From contig JAUWIG010000040.1 of NCBI GenBank assembly GCA_030605475.1, positions 34,991 to 98,990 on the forward strand: a stretch of 64,000 bases of DNA, in the 5' to 3' direction. The stretch is from Planctomycetota bacterium. Lineage in GTDB: Bacteria > Planctomycetota > Phycisphaerae > Sedimentisphaerales > Anaerobacaceae. The notes beneath the pieces are model-generated. The model was not told the origin of the DNA. It did no database searches and saw only the letters and a program-made list of their open reading frames with translations. This document shows, piece by piece, positions 1-8,314 of this stretch (positions are counted from its first letter, which is position 1; every line of letters begins with the position of its first letter). The position numbers and the translations under genes are program-made.

Positions 1-1366
1 AATACCGCTCGTGATACATTGCATGCAGGAGCTTTCCGATATGCTCGAGTTTGAAACCGGCCTTGGCGGTATCCTTGCTGATTCGCACCCAGCTGATGTC
101 CCTCTGCCCCATATGCCACAGTCCCTGGGCCTCGTTCATAAATGTATGAACCTGTCGCTCGAGCACAGGTTCAAAATCAGTCTGCATTTTTCTGCCCGCC
201 ACCTCAACTACAATGCCCAGCGGCATCTTTCCTCCCACCTCAAGCGAATCGACATCCGGTCCTACAACTTCTACCCTGCCGTCTTCAACCTCACCAATAT
301 CCAGCATGCGAAGCCATTCAAACGCAGGCGTCCTTTGTCCGCCAAACTCGCAGTGCATATCTTCCTTTCGGATTCGCTCCCCTTCAAATGCCGGACTGAC
401 AGACACCGGGATAGGCACCTCCGAGACCTTTATCTTCAGGCCTCTTACTTCGATGGCTTTTTCCACTATTTCGTCGTGTGGTATATTAGATACGACGTGC
501 TCGTAGGTGCATACACCGGTAGGAAGAACCTGCGGAATATCTGAATCAGCGATGGTTGGGAATCCGTAATTAATAGCCCCTGCGGCGGTGGCATACCATT
601 CATCGGTGACCTTACCTAAAGCTACCACGAAGGCGAAGATTCTGTTTTTGTTATAGAGAAGGTGGCGTCGGTAATCGCCGGGCTGCACACCGCCGAAGGT
701 AAGTGCCACCCGACTGGCAAAACCCGCGGCATATATCGCCGCAGTAATTTCCCGACCAAAAGGAATAAGCCGCGTATCCCAGCCCAACTGCACGCCTCCT
801 TCCACTAATTGCTCAGCAAAAGTAGTTCCATTATGATGGCCAGCCATAAAAACATACAAACTTCTTTCCTGACATTTCCTGGCAATCTTAACCGCTGTCT
901 CCACGTCAGGTGCAGAACCAACAATCGCTGCAAATCCCGGCGCCGTGCCGTCCACAAACTGAATGCCGCGCTCGCGCAGGATTACATCATCTGCAGCGCC
1001 CAGCCAGATACCATCGACGGGATTAGGGCCGATTAGATATTTGCAGGCTTCGATAATCTCCTCTGCGAAAAGAGTCGCCATACCCGCATCGAGGGCAGGA
1101 CCAAGATACGGCAGCCACAAATTTTCATCAACCAGTTTTGGCAGCAGAGGTTTTATCTCCTCGGCCATCACATCCTCAAAATCGGCCAATTTTTCTACAG
1201 CTCGGCCTGTCATCGAATAGATAACAGGCATATAGTAGCCAGTATTTGGGAACTCCACTTTGCAATCCCTACCTTTTTGCTCGACAGCTTTTGCCAGCAT
1301 TTCCTCAGCCTGTTTGGCTGTTTTATGAGCACCATTTATCCCTGCTGTCATAATTATTCTTGACAT
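1..1366 (-). CDS. acsB: Acetyl-CoA synthase AcsB (CO-methylating), 5' part; runs off the left edge
   Basis: Catalytic subunit of acetyl-CoA synthase, which joins CO, a corrinoid-bound methyl group and CoA into acetyl-CoA in the Wood-Ljungdahl pathway. 455 codons are present out of roughly 730 in the family, so the C-terminal domain with the Ni-Fe-S A-cluster cysteines lies outside the window and cannot be judged. Recognisable family segments are the N-terminal TGYYMPVI, the central FGGVQPGD, the region SPAFEGERIRKEDM and the late stretch MQTDFEPVLERQVHTFMNEA followed by GLWHMGQRDISWVRISKD. The ATG at 1364-1366 has AGGGAG about 8 bases upstream. It follows cooS by 25 bases and is the last visible gene of the operon. 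The reading frame stays open to base 2. Identity is by recalled family similarity; no alignment was run. Confidence 0.93.
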   Translation of the reverse strand, partial: MSRIIMTAGINGAHKTAKQAEEMLAKAVEQKGRDCKVEFPNTGYYMPVIYSMTGRAVEKLADFEDVMAEEIKPLLPKLVDENLWLPYLGPALDAGMATLFAEEIIEACKYLIGPNPVDGIWLGAADDVILRERGIQFVDGTAPGFAAIVGSAPDVETAVKIARKCQERSLYVFMAGHHNGTTFAEQLVEGGVQLGWDTRLIPFGREITAAIYAAGFASRVALTFGGVQPGDYRRHLLYNKNRIFAFVVALGKVTDEWYATAAGAINYGFPTIADSDIPQVLPTGVCTYEHVVSNIPHDEIVEKAIEVRGLKIKVSEVPIPVSVSPAFEGERIRKEDMHCEFGGQRTPAFEWLRMLDIGEVEDGRVEVVGPDVDSLEVGGKMPLGIVVEVAGRKMQTDFEPVLERQVHTFMNEAQGLWHMGQRDISWVRISKDTAKAGFKLEHIGKLLHAMYHERY

Positions 1367-1391
1367 ACTCTAATCTCCCTTTTTACTTGTT

Positions 1392-2498
1392 CTATTCCAC
1401 CGCCAATGCTCGACGCTCTTCCATATCGTAAAGTTTTCGTTCTTTCTCAACGTTTATGCCCAGCGCATCTCGTTTCTTTTCAATATGCTCGAGCATCATA
1501 CCAGCGGCCTTGATTGGGTCTCGTTCAAAGGCCCATTTACCGCCTATATCCTTTTCGATTTCGTCGGTTAAGTAGCGCGTCAGATTCGGAGCACCAAGGA
1601 TGGGTAGTGGCTCGGCAATAACCGTGAAAACACCGGAAGCGACGAAATACATACCAATTGATACAGCTTTTTCCGACATCCATTCCGGTGCGGCGCCAGC
1701 GACAGGTAAATCTGAGATATCATCGCCAAGTCCGCCTTCGGCTACGACATTTGCCAGGATTGTCAAAATTCTGCTGTTATCCACGCAAGAGCCAACGTAA
1801 AGCACTGGCGGTAATCCCACGGCCTCACATATCTCGGCCAGTCCTTTGCCGCAATACTTCGCCGCTGCCTCTGGTCTCATCAGCCCGGCTTTCCCCGCAG
1901 CAATCGCGCTGCAACCGGTAGCAACCACCACCACATCATTCTTGATAAGTTCTTTTATCATCGCAATGTGACCGTAATCGTGCACCTGCTTCGGATTATT
2001 GCAGCCGACAACTCCAGCGGCACCACGCAAACGCCCTGAAATAATAGCATCATTTAGAGGGCGATAACTTGAGCGAAATCGCCCACCAAGATTGTAAAAA
2101 ATATTTTCCGTCGTAAATCCCGCAATCCCGCGCTCTGTCACCTTCGGAATCTGCACCTTACCCTTTCTGTTGCCAAAATTCTCAATACCAATCTTGATAA
2201 TCTCCCGTGCGATTTCCACTGCCCTGTCTTCGTGAAACTCAATATGCTCTGCTCCAGCGATTTTGCACTTGGGCGAAGTAGTAATAAGCTTTGTATGGAA
2301 GCAGCCGGACAGCGAGCCCAGCGCCGGCATAATGCACTGCACATCCACCAGCATAACTTCCACCACGCCAGTCATTACCGCCAATTCCTGCTGAAGAAAG
2401 TTGCCCGCAACCGGTATCCCGTGACGCATCAGTATCTCAGTAGCCGTGCAGCACATACCGACAATGTTGATGCCTTCGGCACCGCTGTCTTGCGCCAT
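1392..2498 (-). CDS. cooS: CO dehydrogenase CooS, C-terminal part after an in-frame UAG
   Basis: C-terminal 368 residues of the Ni-Fe anaerobic CO dehydrogenase catalytic subunit. All C-cluster ligand neighbourhoods known from CODH-II are visible: GMCCT, DVQCIMP, VVGCNN, VATGCSAIAAGKAG and YVGSCVDNS, and the catalytic lysine context MSEKAVS. The frame continues straight from the upstream N-terminal part with no frameshift: only the UAG at 2520-2522 separates them, followed by seven sense codons (QEPELIK) before the internal ATG at 2496-2498. Together the two parts give about 648 codons, the normal CooS length (about 640). A free-standing product from the internal ATG would lack clusters B and D and His261, so it should not be active alone. 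No ribosome-binding site is obvious before that ATG. Confidence 0.92.
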   Translation of the reverse strand: MAQDSGAEGINIVGMCCTATEILMRHGIPVAGNFLQQELAVMTGVVEVMLVDVQCIMPALGSLSGCFHTKLITTSPKCKIAGAEHIEFHEDRAVEIAREIIKIGIENFGNRKGKVQIPKVTERGIAGFTTENIFYNLGGRFRSSYRPLNDAIISGRLRGAAGVVGCNNPKQVHDYGHIAMIKELIKNDVVVVATGCSAIAAGKAGLMRPEAAAKYCGKGLAEICEAVGLPPVLYVGSCVDNSRILTILANVVAEGGLGDDISDLPVAGAAPEWMSEKAVSIGMYFVASGVFTVIAEPLPILGAPNLTRYLTDEIEKDIGGKWAFERDPIKAAGMMLEHIEKKRDALGINVEKERKLYDMEERRALAVE

Positions 2499-2519
2499 TT
2501 TTATAAGTTCAGGTTCCTG

Positions 2520-3338
2520 CTATACCGCCACGATTATGTCTGACAACGTCGGCTCGTGACCATGCACAACTATATTGACCTGCTTGGCTTCAAGCACGCC
2601 GAGATTGGCACCGAATCGAATCGGTTGCGGACTGCCAAACAAAATATCGGAAAGCTCAGTCGCGATAAGCGAGCCGCCCCAGCCATCGGACAGACACGCT
2701 CGCAGGCCCTGCTTTACAAGATTCTTGTAGTCTGAACCTACACCGATATGTGTCCTGTGCATAATCTCAACAATTTCACGGTCGATTGAGCGAGGAGTTA
2801 CACCGAATTCTTTCCAGACCTTTTGCCTGGCTGGTGGCGGATAAGCCGACGCACTAATCAGCGTGCCCTCCTGCTTGCCAAATTCAGTCATCACCGCCTC
2901 AGACAGGTCTCTGGCAATCTCCTTTATCTGTCTGTCTTTTGTCTCGATGCCGTATCTTGCCGCAACTTCCTTCAATTTCCGCTCGTCCTTGATCATATAA
3001 TCAGAACTTTCGTTCTCAACCACCAACTTGAATGTGTGCGCAATGTCACGACCATGGTCGGAATGTGCCGCAGCACCTCCGGCAACCATTCGGACAAGAT
3101 TTCTCGCCGCAATGGTATCGGCGGTGGCACCGCAGACACCTGCTTGCGGCCCCTCTTCAAACGGGTCGATTCGACAGGGCCCCATAGCACAATTTCGGCA
3201 GCATATCCCAAGTCTGCCGAATCCGCACTGTGGCTCCTGCTGCTCAAGTCTGTCCCAGGCGTTTTCTATGCCCGCTTCGTACATACGCTCGAGCATTTCC
3301 TGTGTCGCTTTGTCGCTGCTACGTTTTTTCGGGTCCAT
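2520..3338 (-). CDS. cooS: CO dehydrogenase CooS, N-terminal part ending at an in-frame UAG
   Basis: N-terminal 272 residues of the Ni-Fe CO dehydrogenase that interconverts CO and CO2. The cluster D and B cysteines are in CGFGRLGICCRNCAMGPC and GVCGA (residues 38-70). The C-cluster histidine region VVHGHEPTLSD sits just before the break. The start ATG at 3336-3338 has GAGGA six bases upstream. The gene lies between the FAD/NAD oxidoreductase (18-base gap) and acsB. The premature UAG replaces one residue in the helix linking the His261 and Cys295 regions; every other position reads as a normal, full-length enzyme. A recent nonsense mutation or an assembly error fits best. Programmed readthrough is possible but unsupported, because UAG ends cooF and the oxidoreductase in the same operon. 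Confidence 0.92.
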   Translation of the reverse strand: MDPKKRSSDKATQEMLERMYEAGIENAWDRLEQQEPQCGFGRLGICCRNCAMGPCRIDPFEEGPQAGVCGATADTIAARNLVRMVAGGAAAHSDHGRDIAHTFKLVVENESSDYMIKDERKLKEVAARYGIETKDRQIKEIARDLSEAVMTEFGKQEGTLISASAYPPPARQKVWKEFGVTPRSIDREIVEIMHRTHIGVGSDYKNLVKQGLRACLSDGWGGSLIATELSDILFGSPQPIRFGANLGVLEAKQVNIVVHGHEPTLSDIIVAV

Positions 3339-3355
3339 AACAATTCCTCACTTTA

Positions 3356-4735
3356 CTAATTCGTGTTTTCTTGGCTGGCTGTATCAGCCAACGCTAATGC
3401 CTTATCTTCCCCCACGCTTTCAACCACAACTGTTGACTTTATGGCATGCACTAATGCCTCAGCCACCTTCATCCGAGGCGAGTTGAACCGCTCCAAAAAT
3501 TCTTCTCTATTCTCCCTGGCCAAAACTGCTCCGTATAATTGCCAGGCAAATTGTGCACCGTACTTTTTAGCTACAAGCTGGGCGCCGACAATTTTGTCGT
3601 TATCGTCAGTCAGAAGTTTTGCCACCTCAAAAGGTTTTGTTATCCGCTCTTTCCCCGTCGATTCCGGCGGGCTTAAATCATGCACGTTAACCTTCAAGCT
3701 AACTTCCTTTGCGCTGGTAGTGCTGTGCCCGATACTGAATATTTGCATACCCAGAATCTGGTCCGCCTGTGCTCGCAAAAACCCCGCGGTTTCCTGATTC
3801 GCCCCGGCTGTGTTTCTACCTGCTATTTTCCCAGCAGAGGCTCCGATACTTCCTACTGGCGAATACACGAATCTGCCCGTGCCTAAATCCGGACTTTCCG
3901 CACAATCTCCAACCGCGTAGATACCCACGACCGAAGTTTGCATCCGATTATCGAGTTTGACAGCACCGCTCGGACCCAACTCAATGCTGCATTTTTCCGC
4001 AAGAGCCACATTCGGTTTCACTCCCGTGCCCATCACTACAAGGTTGGTGGCTATCTTATTGCCCTTATGGACGACATATTCAACGGAGCTTTTACCCCCG
4101 ACTTCCGAAATTGCTTCGCCGGTAAGCATCCTTAAACCTTGCTGTTCAAACTTATGGATGAGAAACTCGGAAACCTCAGGCTCAACCAGTTTCCTAAGTA
4201 TTCTGGAACGCACGTTGAAATAAACATCCAGACCTTTATACATCAGGGCCTCGGCAATCTCCAGAGCAATAAAACCCGCCCCTACCACCACTGCACAACT
4301 TGCGGTCTTAGCTGTTTCTACAATTTCGGCGGCTGCTTCGTATGTGGTAAAGGTACAGACGCCTTTTTTATCAGCGCCGGGAATTTCCGGTATCAGTGGA
4401 TGACCACCCGTTGCAATCACCGCTGCGTCGTAGGCTAGTTTTTCTTCTTTGCCGTTGGACAGAATGGAAATGACTTTGCTTTTCGGTTCGATATTCGTAA
4501 CTTCAGCGGGACAAATCAGTTCTATATTATACCGACCCAGCGTCTCCGGTGAGAAAATTTTTGCCCCTGCCGGTCCCGTTATGTAACCTGCGATTAACGC
4601 CGGTATGGCAGGCCTGCGGTAGGGCAGCCGGTCCCGGGTTACCACCGTTACCTCAGCGTCCGGGTCTTGCTCGGCAGCGGCTATGGCAGCCATCATCCCT
4701 GCCGCACTACCACCAATAATAACTATCTTTCGCAC
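3356..4735 (-). CDS. FAD-dependent NAD(P) oxidoreductase of the CooS/CooF cluster (FNOR-like)
   Basis: 459-residue two-dinucleotide-binding flavoprotein of the NADH oxidase / CoA-disulfide reductase-like family. It has an N-terminal FAD motif (VIIGGSAAGMMAA), a central NAD motif (VVVGAGFIALEIAEAL, about residue 150) and the late FAD motif GIYAVGDCAE (about 265), then a dimerisation domain. Homologues next to cooS and cooF are known as FNOR and are thought to pass electrons from CooF to NAD(P)+ or another acceptor. The usual redox-active N-terminal cysteine of NADH oxidases is not apparent. The start is GTG at 4733-4735 with GAGGA ten bases upstream, inside the end of cooF. It ends with UAG. 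The role in electron transfer from CO is inferred from position and family. Confidence 0.85.
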   Translation of the reverse strand: MRKIVIIGGSAAGMMAAIAAAEQDPDAEVTVVTRDRLPYRRPAIPALIAGYITGPAGAKIFSPETLGRYNIELICPAEVTNIEPKSKVISILSNGKEEKLAYDAAVIATGGHPLIPEIPGADKKGVCTFTTYEAAAEIVETAKTASCAVVVGAGFIALEIAEALMYKGLDVYFNVRSRILRKLVEPEVSEFLIHKFEQQGLRMLTGEAISEVGGKSSVEYVVHKGNKIATNLVVMGTGVKPNVALAEKCSIELGPSGAVKLDNRMQTSVVGIYAVGDCAESPDLGTGRFVYSPVGSIGASAGKIAGRNTAGANQETAGFLRAQADQILGMQIFSIGHSTTSAKEVSLKVNVHDLSPPESTGKERITKPFEVAKLLTDDNDKIVGAQLVAKKYGAQFAWQLYGAVLARENREEFLERFNSPRMKVAEALVHAIKSTVVVESVGEDKALALADTASQENTN

Positions 4736-4738
4736 CTG

Positions 4739-5275
4739 CTATTTTTCCTCGCTTTTACTTTTCTTTTGCTCAACTTCTTTGACGAGTTGCTTTGACGCTT
4801 CCCTACGTTTTGACTTTGTCGCCTCCTTGAGCGAAATCAACTTCAGGGCACCGGTCGGACAGGCCTCGACACAGGCTGGCTCCTGCCCCTTCCCCATTCG
4901 CTCTAAACACATATCACATTTAATAATGGCTCGACCCTCCGGGCCGATTTGCAGCACCCCAAAAGGGCAAATAAGCATACACAACTTGCACCCGATACAT
5001 AAATCCGCATCCACCACAACAGGTGCCTGTTCATCGAAACGCTGAATCGCACCCGTCGGACAAATCTCGATACACGGCGCCGCTTCACAGTGTCTGCACT
5101 GCAAGGGAACTCCAAACTCTCCCGCTGCTTCTACCGTAACCATTCGTTGCGGCCTTGGCAACTCTTCCACGGCCTCTTCAAGAACACCCGATTTGGAATG
5201 CGCCACCGCACATGCTATCTCACAACTTTTGCAAGCCAAACACTTTTCGATATTTATCATTATAGCTTTATCCAT
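4739..5275 (-). CDS. cooF: CooF-type 4Fe-4S electron-transfer protein
   Basis: 178-residue ferredoxin-like protein carrying four cysteine clusters typical of the CooF/HycB family: CLACKSCEIAC near residue 12, CRHCEAAPCIEIC near 60, CIGCKLCMLIC near 92 and CDMC with CVEAC at about 120-138. It accepts electrons from CooS and relays them to a partner, here most likely the adjacent flavoprotein. The C-terminus is a lysine/glutamate-rich tail (about 30 residues) rather than a further domain. The gene stops 4 bases before the flavoprotein start, so the two are probably translationally coupled. It ends in UAG. Confidence 0.92.
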   Translation of the reverse strand: MDKAIMINIEKCLACKSCEIACAVAHSKSGVLEEAVEELPRPQRMVTVEAAGEFGVPLQCRHCEAAPCIEICPTGAIQRFDEQAPVVVDADLCIGCKLCMLICPFGVLQIGPEGRAIIKCDMCLERMGKGQEPACVEACPTGALKLISLKEATKSKRREASKQLVKEVEQKKSKSEEK

Positions 5276-5292
5276 CTTCGTCTCCGAAACAA

Positions 5293-6147
5293 TTAGACAA
5301 ATCGTTTATCGTTGACTTCAAAACCAACACTTGGAAAAATTAAATCTGTTAATACATTCTTTGCTTCTCGCAGTTGCTCTACAATTTCCGCACTGGCCTG
5401 AAAAACATTTCCTTGCCGTAAGTCCGCTTCCTGAACCGCGGGACTATATTCGATATTGGCAAGGACAGCAATATTTGCAAGCTGAGCTTTTATTGTTTCA
5501 ATTTGACCGGCATCTGTAATTTTGTTTGCGATGGCTGCAACCTGCTTTATTCCCAACTCTTTAGCCATTCGTGCTATGTTTATTGCGGTTTCGATGCTTC
5601 TGCTGCCCGGCTCGACCACAACTACCAGAGCATCAATTCCCTGAACGCTCGCTCTTCCCATAAACTCGACGCCGGCGGCCAAATCAACCAGGACCACTTG
5701 CCGGCGTTGCAGTATGGTGTGGGTAAGCAGGGCCTTTAGAAACGCTCCTTCTGGGCAGGCACAGCCAGCCCCTGCCTTGGTAATAGCTCCTAAGACCAGC
5801 AATTTCAAGCGGCCCACAAACGCATCATTTTGCGTTTGGGAACCCGTGCCGTTAACTTCAAGCTGGTATTTGTCCGGCAAGTCGCTGACTTTGGGATTTA
5901 ACTTGAAATATGCTCCTACTGTGTTTGTGCCGGTGCGTTCGGCGATTAGCTGCTTCATTTTGATAAGCGGCTGTGGGCTTTGCCCGGAAGGTATGCCAAA
6001 AGCCGAAGCGAGATTGGTATTTGGGTCGGCATCGATGGCCAGAACGTCGAGCCCGTCCTCGGCAAATAGTTGTGCCCAGACCGCGCAGACCGTGGTCTTT
6101 CCCACGCCACCTTTGCCACCGATTGCTATTTTTACGCCCGAATTCAA
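5293..6147 (-). CDS. cooC: CO dehydrogenase maturation ATPase CooC
   Basis: 284-residue MinD/ParA-type P-loop ATPase that assists nickel insertion into CooS or AcsB. It begins with the deviant Walker A GGKGGVGKTT (residues 9-18), followed by the switch region IDADPNTN. The CxC pair characteristic of CooC is present in AGCACPEGAF (near residue 125) and would bind a metal at the dimer interface. DLAAGVEF is the Walker B/switch II equivalent. It is the first gene of the operon and has its own promoter upstream (6210-6238). Family members named AcsF or CooC3 cannot be told apart by eye. Confidence 0.92.
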   Translation of the reverse strand: MNSGVKIAIGGKGGVGKTTVCAVWAQLFAEDGLDVLAIDADPNTNLASAFGIPSGQSPQPLIKMKQLIAERTGTNTVGAYFKLNPKVSDLPDKYQLEVNGTGSQTQNDAFVGRLKLLVLGAITKAGAGCACPEGAFLKALLTHTILQRRQVVLVDLAAGVEFMGRASVQGIDALVVVVEPGSRSIETAINIARMAKELGIKQVAAIANKITDAGQIETIKAQLANIAVLANIEYSPAVQEADLRQGNVFQASAEIVEQLREAKNVLTDLIFPSVGFEVNDKRFV

Positions 6148-6209
6148 AAAAAGAACCCTAATATATTGTTGACAAAAGACTTACACGAAGCCGCAAAAGA
6201 AAAACAAAT

Positions 6210-6238
6210 ATGCTACCATTTTTTCCATCCATTGTCAA
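6210..6238 (-). promoter_or_regulatory. Sigma70-type promoter of the cooC-acsB operon
   Basis: On the minus strand there is a perfect -35 box TTGACA (6238-6233), a 17-base spacer and a -10 box TAGCAT (6215-6210, four of six matches to TATAAT). The expected start of transcription lies near 6203, giving a leader of about 55 bases before the cooC ATG at 6147. Spacing and position are ideal; activity is inferred. Confidence 0.6.
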
Positions 6239-6319
6239 ACACTCAACCCGAAATTATTTGTCAGCCACGAAATTTTTCGCCCCAGGAACAACTAAATCTT
6301 CCTGAATCCGTCTGAATGA

Positions 6320-6922
6320 TTATTCAGATTGTCTACAGTCCCCTATTACGGCCTCCACCGCGAGTTCTACTGCTGCCAGCAGTGCATCCAGCGGCAGATG
6401 CTCTGCCGCTGTCTGGTCAAAAAGGATAGACGCTCTGGCCGGGAATTCATCGTCACTTTGCCAAATCACTATTGTTAATGGGATTCGGGGCAACACGTAT
6501 AATTCAATTGAGGCATCGCCAAATTCACATTGTTTAGCGTCAAGCTGCTCCGTAATCTGGTGTAAATCTTCGGGACATTTGCCAAAGGCTTTCTCTAATT
6601 TTTCGGTGGGCAGGCCATGCAGCCCCCTGAAGAAAAACTGCCCGCTCGGCAGAGCTTGTGCTTTGACAAGTTTATTGGCTAACGGCAGGTCTTTAGCATT
6701 TATCAGATAAGCGAGGATAACAAGCTTTTCAAGAAAGCTTTTTTTTCCCTGCTTTGCGTCAACCGAAAAAATTTCGCGTGCTTTGGTGTCAACCGCATAT
6801 TCTTTATCCAGCAATCTAAGCACATATCGTCCCTGCTCACTTATGTAGCGGCACTTCGCACGTTTAGCTGTTAGCTTTGGGTCAAGCTTACCAAGTTGCT
6901 CCCAGAGACCTTCATGAGCCAT
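6320..6922 (-). CDS. DUF3786-like protein, last gene of the Mo/W operon
   Basis: 200-residue soluble protein with no signal peptide or membrane segment. The C-terminal half (ELYVLPRIPLTIVIW, then DEFPARASILFD and EHLPLDAL) resembles the DUF3786 family found in anaerobes, often near corrinoid or metal genes. The function is unknown. It starts 30 bases after mogA and is the promoter-distal gene of the molybdopterin operon. It could equally belong functionally with the CODH operon 170 bases downstream. Family assignment is from memory of the motif pattern. Confidence 0.65.
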   Translation of the reverse strand: MAHEGLWEQLGKLDPKLTAKRAKCRYISEQGRYVLRLLDKEYAVDTKAREIFSVDAKQGKKSFLEKLVILAYLINAKDLPLANKLVKAQALPSGQFFFRGLHGLPTEKLEKAFGKCPEDLHQITEQLDAKQCEFGDASIELYVLPRIPLTIVIWQSDDEFPARASILFDQTAAEHLPLDALLAAVELAVEAVIGDCRQSE

Positions 6923-6952
6923 ATTTTTACGCCTTTCCGTTTGGACTGCGCT

Positions 6953-7435
6953 TCACGAATTATGACCTTGGCCGAGCAGCATATCCCTTGCGTGGGGCAA
7001 AACATCTAAGATTATTTTGAGGGATTCTCTGACTGCTTTTGGGCTTCCGGGCAGATTGATTATGAGCGTATTTCCACGAATGCCGGCAACTGCTCGGGAG
7101 AGGATAGCGTTTTTGGTCTTTTTCAAACCCTCCAGCCGCATTGTTTCGGCCAGGCCGGGAACCATTTTTTGACACACCTCAGCCGTGGCCTCAGGTGTAA
7201 CGTCCCGAGGCCCAAGGCCGGTGCCGCCGGTAGTAAGGACAATATCGGCTTTCACTTCATCGGCGAGGTGTATAAGCTCTTTTGTAATGCTTTGTTGCTC
7301 GTCAGCCACGACTTTGTACTTACAAATCTCGAATTTGTCGGATGGCAGTATTTCCTTGATGGTTTGCCCGCTTACGTCCTCTCTTTTTTGTTGTGAACAA
7401 CTATCGCTAACCGTCAGTATCGCTACTGTGACCAT
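6953..7435 (-). CDS. mogA: Molybdopterin adenylyltransferase (MogA/MoaB family)
   Basis: 160-residue MogA/MoaB fold protein that adenylates molybdopterin before metal insertion by MoeA. Conserved segments are TVSDSCS at the start, LTTGGTGLGPRDVTPEA (the MPT/ATP-binding loop) and NLPGSPKAVRE. The ATG at 7433-7435 is preferred over an in-frame start seven codons upstream because GGAGGT stands five bases before it. With this start it overlaps the end of the MOSC gene by 29 bases. In the same operon as MoeA, with which it would act in sequence. Confidence 0.9.
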   Translation of the reverse strand: MVTVAILTVSDSCSQQKREDVSGQTIKEILPSDKFEICKYKVVADEQQSITKELIHLADEVKADIVLTTGGTGLGPRDVTPEATAEVCQKMVPGLAETMRLEGLKKTKNAILSRAVAGIRGNTLIINLPGSPKAVRESLKIILDVLPHARDMLLGQGHNS

Positions 7436-7889
7436 TTGGCACCTCCAATATGTCACCTACCTGGATTCGACCGGGCCTGGTCACCTTTGCAAAGACCCCT
7501 TCTCGCGGCATAACACAATCTCCTACCTGTTTTAATATCTCGCATTCTTGGTGACATTTTTTGCCGAACTGGGTAATTTCAACTTCAACGTCAGGACCGA
7601 GTCTGAGTTTACTGCCGATGGACAAAGACTGCAGGTCGATTCCTTTGGTGGTGATATTTTCTGCAAAATCTCCCGCTGTGACCTTCGCCCCTTTTGCTCT
7701 CATTTTCTCGATTGATTCTTCCGCCAATAAGCTTATCTGCCTGTGCCAGCTTCCGGAATGGGCGTCGCTTACTATGCCGAGGCTGGCTTTCAGCTCAGCT
7801 ACCGGTACATTGTACTTCCGTGTCCCCCGGTCTTTGGAAATTGATATTGCTTTAATTTTCCCTTTTATAGTCGCCACTTTTTCCACCAC
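7407..7889 (-). CDS. MOSC-domain protein
   Basis: 160-residue single-domain protein of the MOSC family (MoCo sulfurase C-terminal), predicted to bind or carry sulfurated molybdopterin or tungsten cofactor. Visible landmarks are VSDAHSGSWHRQISLL, AGDFAENITTKGIDL and the conserved cysteine in GKKCHQECEI. Free-standing MOSC proteins often neighbour moaC and mogA, as here. The start codon is a GTG with a second GTG next to it and no strong ribosome-binding site. It overlaps the end of moaC by 38 bases in another frame, so the exact start is uncertain. Confidence 0.85.
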   Translation of the reverse strand: MVEKVATIKGKIKAISISKDRGTRKYNVPVAELKASLGIVSDAHSGSWHRQISLLAEESIEKMRAKGAKVTAGDFAENITTKGIDLQSLSIGSKLRLGPDVEVEITQFGKKCHQECEILKQVGDCVMPREGVFAKVTRPGRIQVGDILEVPNGHSSDTDG

Positions 7890-8307
7890 TTTTTTCCATT
7901 AGCTTTATTTCGCTTATCACCATATTTTTGCCTTTGTATTTTAGCATATCATAAATGGTAAGGCAGGCTGCGCTTGCTCCGCTTAAAGCCTCCATTTCCA
8001 CACCGGTTTTGCCAGTTGATTTGACGGTTACATTTACGCGAACGCTTTTCTGAGTCTCATCCAGGTTAAAATCCACTTTCACTGCCTCGATGCCGATGGG
8101 GTGACACATCGGGATTATTGAAGGTGTTGCTTTTACCGCGCCAATTGCAGCTATTTTTGCCGTCTCAAGAACATCGCCTTTCGGGCATTGTCCCTGTCGC
8201 AGGGTCTCGAACAGTTCCTGGCCAAGGACCACACACCCGTTTGCCGTGGCGGTCCTTACCGTAATGTCTTTGCCGCTTATGTCTATCATTCCTTTTGAAT
8301 TTTGCAT
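7852..8307 (-). CDS. moaC: Cyclic pyranopterin monophosphate synthase MoaC
   Basis: 151-residue MoaC, which completes conversion of the MoaA product into cyclic pyranopterin monophosphate. Signature segments are ATPSIIPMCHPIGIEAVKV, TVKSTGKTGVEMEALSGASA and the terminal KLMEKSGGKSGDY. The ATG at 8305-8307 is chosen over a TTG six codons upstream because GGAGG precedes it by 11 bases. The TTG version would overlap moaA by 11 bases. Normal length for the family. Confidence 0.94.
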   Translation of the reverse strand: MQNSKGMIDISGKDITVRTATANGCVVLGQELFETLRQGQCPKGDVLETAKIAAIGAVKATPSIIPMCHPIGIEAVKVDFNLDETQKSVRVNVTVKSTGKTGVEMEALSGASAACLTIYDMLKYKGKNMVISEIKLMEKSGGKSGDYKREN

Positions 8308-8314
8308 TTTCTTT

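Noticed and set aside
11..1220. Several plus-strand open frames over the acsB region
   Set aside because: They lie antisense to a clear acsB frame and have no family resemblance.
2520..2522. Pyrrolysine or general UAG recoding in cooS
   Set aside because: UAG is the terminal codon of cooF and the FNOR gene in the same operon and of nadE and the gene at 60897. No downstream Pyl-specific context is known for CooS. Kept only as a point to test.
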